From assembly GCA_947589425.1 (NCBI GenBank), contig CANQAV010000003.1:102186-149303 (forward strand): a stretch of DNA of 47,118 nucleotides, written 5' to 3'. This DNA comes from Candidatus Gastranaerophilales bacterium (GTDB lineage Bacteria; Cyanobacteriota; Vampirovibrionia; Gastranaerophilales; Gastranaerophilaceae). The first letter of the stretch is position 1; each line of letters begins with the position of its first letter. Positions 42,944-47,118 of the stretch are shown here, piece after piece. The notes under the pieces were generated by a model that saw only the letters and a list, made by a program, of their open reading frames with translations, did not search any database and was not told the origin of the DNA. The position numbers were made by a program, and so were the translations under genes.

Positions 42944-44707
42944 ATGATTAAACCGAAAAAAACGCTTTGTGATATCACCCCTTACAAAACAGATAAACTA
43001 AGAAAAAGCTGGAGATTAAAACTTGACTCCAACGAAAACATTTACGGATGTTCAAATGCGGTTATAAACACCCTGAAGAACATACGTCAGGAAGATATTT
43101 CGCTCTACCCCTGCTATGGCGAGCTTATATCAAAACTTGCAAGCGTATATGATATTAATGAAGAAAACATTCTTTTAACAAACGGGTGCGACGAAGCGCT
43201 TAATATAATTATTAATACATATATTGAAGAAAATGACGGGTTTTTATCTTATACCCCTTCTTTTTCCATGCCGGTTTTATACGCAAAAATAGCGGGGGCG
43301 GAAATTTCTTTAATTGAATATGATGAAAAATTTGTTTTTGATATTGAAAAAGTAAGAAAAAATATCAAAAATTCGACAAAAATTGTCTATATTGCATCTC
43401 CAAATAACCCGACGGGCGAAACAGTAAGCAGCGGAACAATAAAAAATCTTGCAAAAGAATTTAAGGATGTATTATTTTTAATTGATGCCACTTATATTAA
43501 TTTTGCAAAAAACATAGCTTTTGAAGACTATGCGGATTTAACAAAAGAATATGACAACATAGCCGTTATAAAATCTTTTTCAAAAGACTTCGCACTGGCG
43601 GGGCTAAGGCTCGGATTTATCGTAAGCAATAAAATAAACATTGAAAATTTAAAGAAAATTTCATCACCTTATAATGTAAATGCCGTAGCGCTTAATTGCG
43701 CAATGAGGGTTTTATCTGACGATAAAGAATTTGAACGGATTAAAACATTAAATGAACAGGCAAGGGACGAACTTTTTTCAGTCCTTCAATCTCACGGCTT
43801 TAAGCCTTATAAAAGCGAAGGAAACTTTATACTTTGCGATTTTTTGGATTATTGCGATTTTTATTACGAAAAATTAAAGAAAAACGGCGTTATTGTAAGG
43901 AATTTTTCTAAAAATTCACCTGTGGCGACCTGCCTTAGAATAACGGTGCCTAAACTGAGCGGAATTAAATATATTTCTTCGCTTCTTGATAAAAAAGATA
44001 TGCTGATTTTTGATATAGACGGCGTTATTTTTGATGTCAGAGAGTCATATTTCAGCGCAATTAAGGAAACATACAAATATTTCAGCAAAAAAGATATAAC
44101 GGACGAAGAAATCAACAAAGTTAAATCCATGGGCAATATGAATTGTGATTGGGATGCAACAAAATATTTGCTTGAAACAAACGGATTTGAAGTTGATATT
44201 GATGATATTATTGATGTTTTTCAAAATCTTTTTTACAATCCCGAAATTAAGAAAGATAATTACTTAATTGATAAAGAAAAACTGTTGATTTCAAAAGAAA
44301 CTTTTGAAGAATTGTCATCAAGATATGATTTGGTTATTTTTTCTGGAAGATATAAATATGAAGCATTATACTCCCTTGAAAAGTTTGGAATTGATAAATA
44401 TTTTTATTATTTTCAAACAAGCGACGGACTTGCGAAAGAACTTACAAAACCAAACCCATGGGGAGTTTTGGAAATTTTAAAACATTGTCCTCATTTAACA
44501 ATTAAATATTTCGGGGACAGCGTTGATGATATCATTGCCGGTAACGGCGCAAAAGTTGATACAATCGGAGTTTTAAGCCCCGGATGCGATTATAATGTCA
44601 TGACAAATAATTTTAAACATCTCGGTGCAAAATATATGATTGAAGATATTAAAAACATAAAAAATTTTTTAGGAGAAATTGAAAAAGATTATGCAGAGAG
44701 TTTGTGA
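42944..44707 (+). CDS. hisC: Fusion: histidinol-phosphate aminotransferase (HisC-like) + HAD phosphatase
   Basis: 587 residues. Residues 1-345 are a PLP aminotransferase of the HisC type: 'ASPNNPTG' (151-158), 'DATYINFA' (181-188), PLP Lys K214 in 'SFSKDFALAGLRLGF', and R332 for substrate. Residues about 352-585 are a HAD subfamily-I phosphatase: 'FDIDGVIFD' (356-364), 'VIFSGR', 'KPNPWGV' and 'FGDSVDDIIAGNG'. The phosphatase could remove the phosphate from histidinol phosphate, the next step after transamination, though this is inference. hisB overlaps its end. The fusion condenses several histidine steps into one gene pair. Confidence 0.88.
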   Translation: MIKPKKTLCDITPYKTDKLRKSWRLKLDSNENIYGCSNAVINTLKNIRQEDISLYPCYGELISKLASVYDINEENILLTNGCDEALNIIINTYIEENDGFLSYTPSFSMPVLYAKIAGAEISLIEYDEKFVFDIEKVRKNIKNSTKIVYIASPNNPTGETVSSGTIKNLAKEFKDVLFLIDATYINFAKNIAFEDYADLTKEYDNIAVIKSFSKDFALAGLRLGFIVSNKINIENLKKISSPYNVNAVALNCAMRVLSDDKEFERIKTLNEQARDELFSVLQSHGFKPYKSEGNFILCDFLDYCDFYYEKLKKNGVIVRNFSKNSPVATCLRITVPKLSGIKYISSLLDKKDMLIFDIDGVIFDVRESYFSAIKETYKYFSKKDITDEEINKVKSMGNMNCDWDATKYLLETNGFEVDIDDIIDVFQNLFYNPEIKKDNYLIDKEKLLISKETFEELSSRYDLVIFSGRYKYEALYSLEKFGIDKYFYYFQTSDGLAKELTKPNPWGVLEILKHCPHLTIKYFGDSVDDIIAGNGAKVDTIGVLSPGCDYNVMTNNFKHLGAKYMIEDIKNIKNFLGEIEKDYAESL

Positions 44708-45269
44708 AAAAACAAGGACAACAAAAGAAACGGATATCACTCTTAAAATTAATTTAGACGGAAGCGGTCAATATAAAATTAATACTCCGTCAAATTTTTT
44801 CAATCACATGCTTGAGCAATTAAGCGCCCACAGCGGAATTGATATTGAACTTGATGCGAAAAGTCTTGACAGCAATCATCATCATTTAATTGAAGACTGC
44901 GCAATTGTATTGGGCAGTGCAATTAATGAAGCTCTGGGGCAAAAACAGGGAATTAAAAGATATTCAAGCATAATTTTACCTATGGATGAAGCGCTAATTC
45001 TTTGTGCTTTGGATATTTCTCAAAGACCCTTTTTTAATCTTGATATGAACATTAAAGAAGAAAAAACCGAAGACTTTGAAACAGTATTATTACACCACTT
45101 TTTTAACAGTCTTTCTTATAATGCAGGGCTTTGCCTTCATATAAAAATGCTTGAAGGATATGATTGCCACCATATCATTGAAGCTTCTTTTAAGGCATTT
45201 GCAAAATGTTTAAAAGAGGCTATTGTCGTATCGGGTGATAAAATTCCTTCAACAAAGGGTATATTATAA
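44691..45269 (+). CDS. hisB: Imidazoleglycerol-phosphate dehydratase
   Basis: 192 residues from the ATG at 44691, matching the usual family start ('MQRVCEKTRTTKETDITL'); a TTG at 44679 just after AGGAG is a possible alternative. Metal-binding histidine motifs are complete: 'FFNHMLEQLSAHSGID', 'NHHHLIEDCAIVLG', 'LDISQRPFF', 'HHFFNSLSYNAG' and 'CHHIIEASFKAFA'. It dehydrates imidazole glycerol phosphate, two steps before histidinol phosphate. It overlaps hisC by 17 bp. No other his gene is in the window. Confidence 0.94.
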   Translation: MQRVCEKTRTTKETDITLKINLDGSGQYKINTPSNFFNHMLEQLSAHSGIDIELDAKSLDSNHHHLIEDCAIVLGSAINEALGQKQGIKRYSSIILPMDEALILCALDISQRPFFNLDMNIKEEKTEDFETVLLHHFFNSLSYNAGLCLHIKMLEGYDCHHIIEASFKAFAKCLKEAIVVSGDKIPSTKGIL

Positions 45270-45287
45270 AAACATAAGGAGAGTTTT

Positions 45288-45587
45288 ATGAGCCAAGAAG
45301 AAGAAAAAACCGAAATTAAAAAAGACTGTTTATGTCAAAATAAAGAATTCAGAAGTTTTTTGACAATTGCCTTAGGTACTTTTGCAGGTGTTTATTGCGC
45401 ACTTTGTTTATTTGTTGCAATGCACAGGCCCCCTATGATGATGCCTCAATGCCCTTGTCAATTTATGCATCATCACGGATACTTCCACAATATGATGCCA
45501 AAACACTTTAATCATCCGGACTTTGAAAAAGCATTTAAAAAAGATTTGCACGAAGATTTTGATGACAAAGAAAACAGACACGACTAA
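45288..45587 (+). CDS. Small His/Met/Cys-rich membrane protein
   Basis: 99 residues. A polar head with 'CLCQ' precedes one membrane helix (about 23-46, 'FLTIALGTFAGVYCALCLFV'). Beyond it is a dense metal-binding-like segment with Met, His and Cys ('MHRPPMMMPQCPCQFMHHHG', 'FHNMMPKHFNHP') and an acidic tail. Side chains of this type suit Cu or Ni binding. A GGAG precedes the ATG. It follows hisB by 18 bp, so it may be co-transcribed. The function is unknown. Confidence 0.75.
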   Translation: MSQEEEKTEIKKDCLCQNKEFRSFLTIALGTFAGVYCALCLFVAMHRPPMMMPQCPCQFMHHHGYFHNMMPKHFNHPDFEKAFKKDLHEDFDDKENRHD

Positions 45588-45612
45588 AACCTGCATAAAT
45601 GCAGGTTTTTTA
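45586..45612. terminator. Bidirectional terminator between convergent genes
   Basis: Stem AAAACCTGCA/TGCAGGTTTT with a short loop, T-run on the plus side, overlapping the AAA gene's stop. Confidence 0.88.
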
Positions 45613-46803
45613 GCCAAGTAATGCTTTTGTTAAACCATCAAGTTCGCCATCTTTTAAATTAAATTCTTCTTTTTTGTTTGCTATTGCCTGAAGAAATTCC
45701 TTGAAGCCGACTTTTGAAGCATCATCTTTTATTAAACTTGCCGCATCATCATATAAAGCGTTAAGTGTTCTGAAAGAAGTTTTTCGTTTTTTGTCCGATA
45801 AAAATTTACACAGAATATCAAGTTTTTCGCTGTCTGATTTTAATTCATCACCGACAAGCGGACAATTTTTATAGTGGTTAATCATTTCTTTTTTGATTTG
45901 TTCTTTTTTTGGCAGACCGACATATATTTTTTGGTTAAACCTGTCAAGCATCGGTTTATCAAGCCTTTTACCCTCAAGAGTGATTGCACGTTCGGGATTT
46001 ATTTCAAGATTTGTAGCACCGATTGTGATAATGTTGTCGTGTTTTCCGAGTTTATCCGTAAAACATTTTTTAAATTCGTTTAATACATTGTTGCTGTATT
46101 TTGCATTTGAGCCGTTATCAACCATCATCACCGAATCTATTTCATCTATAAAGACAAAGATTTTTTGAGCGGGGTTTTCGCTTGCGCTGCGGCAGATTTC
46201 ATCTACTGCGGCATTAATATTTTTTTCCGATTCCCCTACAAATTTGGATTCAAGGCTTGTAACGTCTAAAACCGCAAATTTAGCGTTTTCAAACATGTTT
46301 GCAAGAGCTTTTGCGAAGGTTGTTTTGCCCGTTCCCGCAGGTCCGTATATAAGCATTGAAGAAATCGGCTTTCCGCCTCTTTGAGCTACGGCTTCGGGAT
46401 GTAAAATATTTTGTTTTATTTTTTCGGTTATTTCAACCAATTCATCCGGCAAAGATAAATCGCTCATCTTGCGGGATTGAGAAATATCATCCCAGACACC
46501 TTCGGCTATTTCTCTTACTTCGGGGGTAAGACCGTTTTTCATTTTAAATAATCTGTATGCATCTGCGATTTTGCCGAGTATAAAGCTTGCACAGCCTATA
46601 ATTAAAACTGTTTTTAAAAACGAGAAAAGAATTTGCTTTGCATTATTTGAAGTTCTTCTTGAAGAAGGAGCGTATGTATCTTGTGTTTTTACAGCAGGGG
46701 TATTTGGCAGAGAAGGAGTGTTTGCAGGAGGCTTTATATTGGCGTTTTGCGCCAAAAAATCGTTCAAACTTATGGTATTTTGAGAAGTAACACTATTAAC
46801 CAT
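45610..46803 (-). CDS. Membrane-anchored AAA ATPase
   Basis: 397 residues. A Ser/Thr/Pro-rich N-terminal tail (1-55) is followed by one membrane helix (about 57-78, 'ILFSFLKTVLIIGCASFILG') and a single AAA domain: Walker A 'GPAGTGKTT' (154-162), an aromatic pore loop 'KFVGES' (187-192), Walker B 'FVFIDEID' (216-223), sensor 1 'TIGATN' and 'MLDRFNQKIYVG' with the arginine finger. It resembles FtsH/katanin-type ATPases but has no zinc-protease domain, so it likely remodels or extracts proteins. Partners are not visible. Confidence 0.9.
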   Translation of the reverse strand: MVNSVTSQNTISLNDFLAQNANIKPPANTPSLPNTPAVKTQDTYAPSSRRTSNNAKQILFSFLKTVLIIGCASFILGKIADAYRLFKMKNGLTPEVREIAEGVWDDISQSRKMSDLSLPDELVEITEKIKQNILHPEAVAQRGGKPISSMLIYGPAGTGKTTFAKALANMFENAKFAVLDVTSLESKFVGESEKNINAAVDEICRSASENPAQKIFVFIDEIDSVMMVDNGSNAKYSNNVLNEFKKCFTDKLGKHDNIITIGATNLEINPERAITLEGKRLDKPMLDRFNQKIYVGLPKKEQIKKEMINHYKNCPLVGDELKSDSEKLDILCKFLSDKKRKTSFRTLNALYDDAASLIKDDASKVGFKEFLQAIANKKEEFNLKDGELDGLTKALLG

Positions 46804-46937
46804 TAATCACCTTCATTTGTAATTTTATAAAACAAATGAAGATAAATTATTGCTTGAAATTTTACAATGTTTGTATAAAAATTATCTTATGGCTGAAACA
46901 GCTCTTTTAGAGGACAGTTTGAAGGTTGATTTTATAT

Positions 46938-47118
46938 AACTGAGCCATGAGAATTGAAAATTGAATAGAATAAAATATGGCTGGGTAGCTCACTGAGCGA
47001 CGAAGTTGCGATTTATATAACTGAGAGCGAACGCTCGAGACAACTGAGCCATGAGAATTGAAAATTGAATAGAATAAAATATGGCTGGGTAGCTCACTGA
47101 GCGACGAAGTTGCGATTT
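46938..47118 (+). repeat. Tandem repeat, 77-bp identical units at 104-bp period, running off the window
   Basis: 46938-47014 and 47042-47118 are identical. Between them is a 27-bp spacer with a palindromic AGCGAACGCT. Each unit contains GCTC-ACT-GAGC and other short inverted repeats. It is non-coding and begins after the AAA gene's upstream region. Nothing else is seen in 46804-46937. Confidence 0.93.

Noticed and set aside
1-47118. CRISPR array or restriction-defence island
   Set aside because: No regularly spaced direct repeats with unique spacers and no cas or restriction genes; repeats at 9-10 kb and 47 kb have other geometry.

Overview
The window is AT-rich, densely coded chromosomal DNA from a Gram-negative-type, fermentative bacterium. 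The best guess is a gut member of the non-photosynthetic cyanobacterial sister group (Gastranaerophilales/Vampirovibrionia, formerly Melainabacteria). This is inferred from a cyanobacterial-type GH57 glucan branching enzyme, a hisC-HAD fusion, a sodium-pumping oxaloacetate decarboxylase, a phosphate-type porin, an orphan FliI-type ATPase and several small coiled-coil or secreted proteins. I ran no database search, so the taxonomy is tentative. There is no phage or plasmid module and no CRISPR array.

Layout. 0-3 kb: a truncated tandem winged-helix regulator, an unknown membrane protein and a coiled-coil protein. 2.9-6.7 kb (minus): tmk, a long TPR protein, a NarL-type response regulator and a degenerate histidine kinase, in that transcription order. 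6.8-9.15 kb: a helix-turn-helix/coiled-coil protein followed by a PAS-GAF histidine kinase. 9.2-10.3 kb: tRNA-Arg(TCT), then about 1 kb of GC-richer non-coding DNA made of hairpin modules and a 196-bp exact direct repeat. 10.4-17.7 kb: an accessory stretch (XRE regulator, secreted PDZ and TPR proteins, two glycan/phosphopolymer transferases, a Fic enzyme) carrying rearrangement scars, including a 116-bp inverted repeat at 10.8 and 15.6 kb.

17.8-24.2 kb is the most interesting part: tcdA, a stand-alone tyrosine recombinase, a 106-bp segment bounded by perfect 21-bp inverted repeats and containing a promoter-like sequence, then two AlgJ-like genes and an AlgI-like MBOAT acyltransferase. The second AlgJ-like gene is out of frame at a run of nine G. 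This looks like a surface-glycan acylation locus with two independent phase-variation switches: promoter inversion and slipped-strand frameshifting.

24-36 kb holds a membrane protein, secreted proteins, tRNA-Leu(GAG) with a duplicated 3' end, the branching enzyme, the FliI-type ATPase beside two possible export substrates, HU, an SDR dehydrogenase, a formate/nitrite channel and a porin. 36-40.6 kb (minus) is pth, birA, oadG, oadA, oadB: the biotin ligase is co-transcribed with its likely target, the biotinylated decarboxylase. 40.7-46.8 kb has an XRE regulator, a LysM membrane protein, hisC-HAD and hisB, a His/Met-rich membrane peptide and a membrane-anchored AAA ATPase. The window ends inside a 104-bp-period tandem repeat.

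Several genes (17781, 29726, 32552, 42944) have a -10 box only 6-7 nt before the ATG and no Shine-Dalgarno, which suggests leaderless mRNAs are common here.
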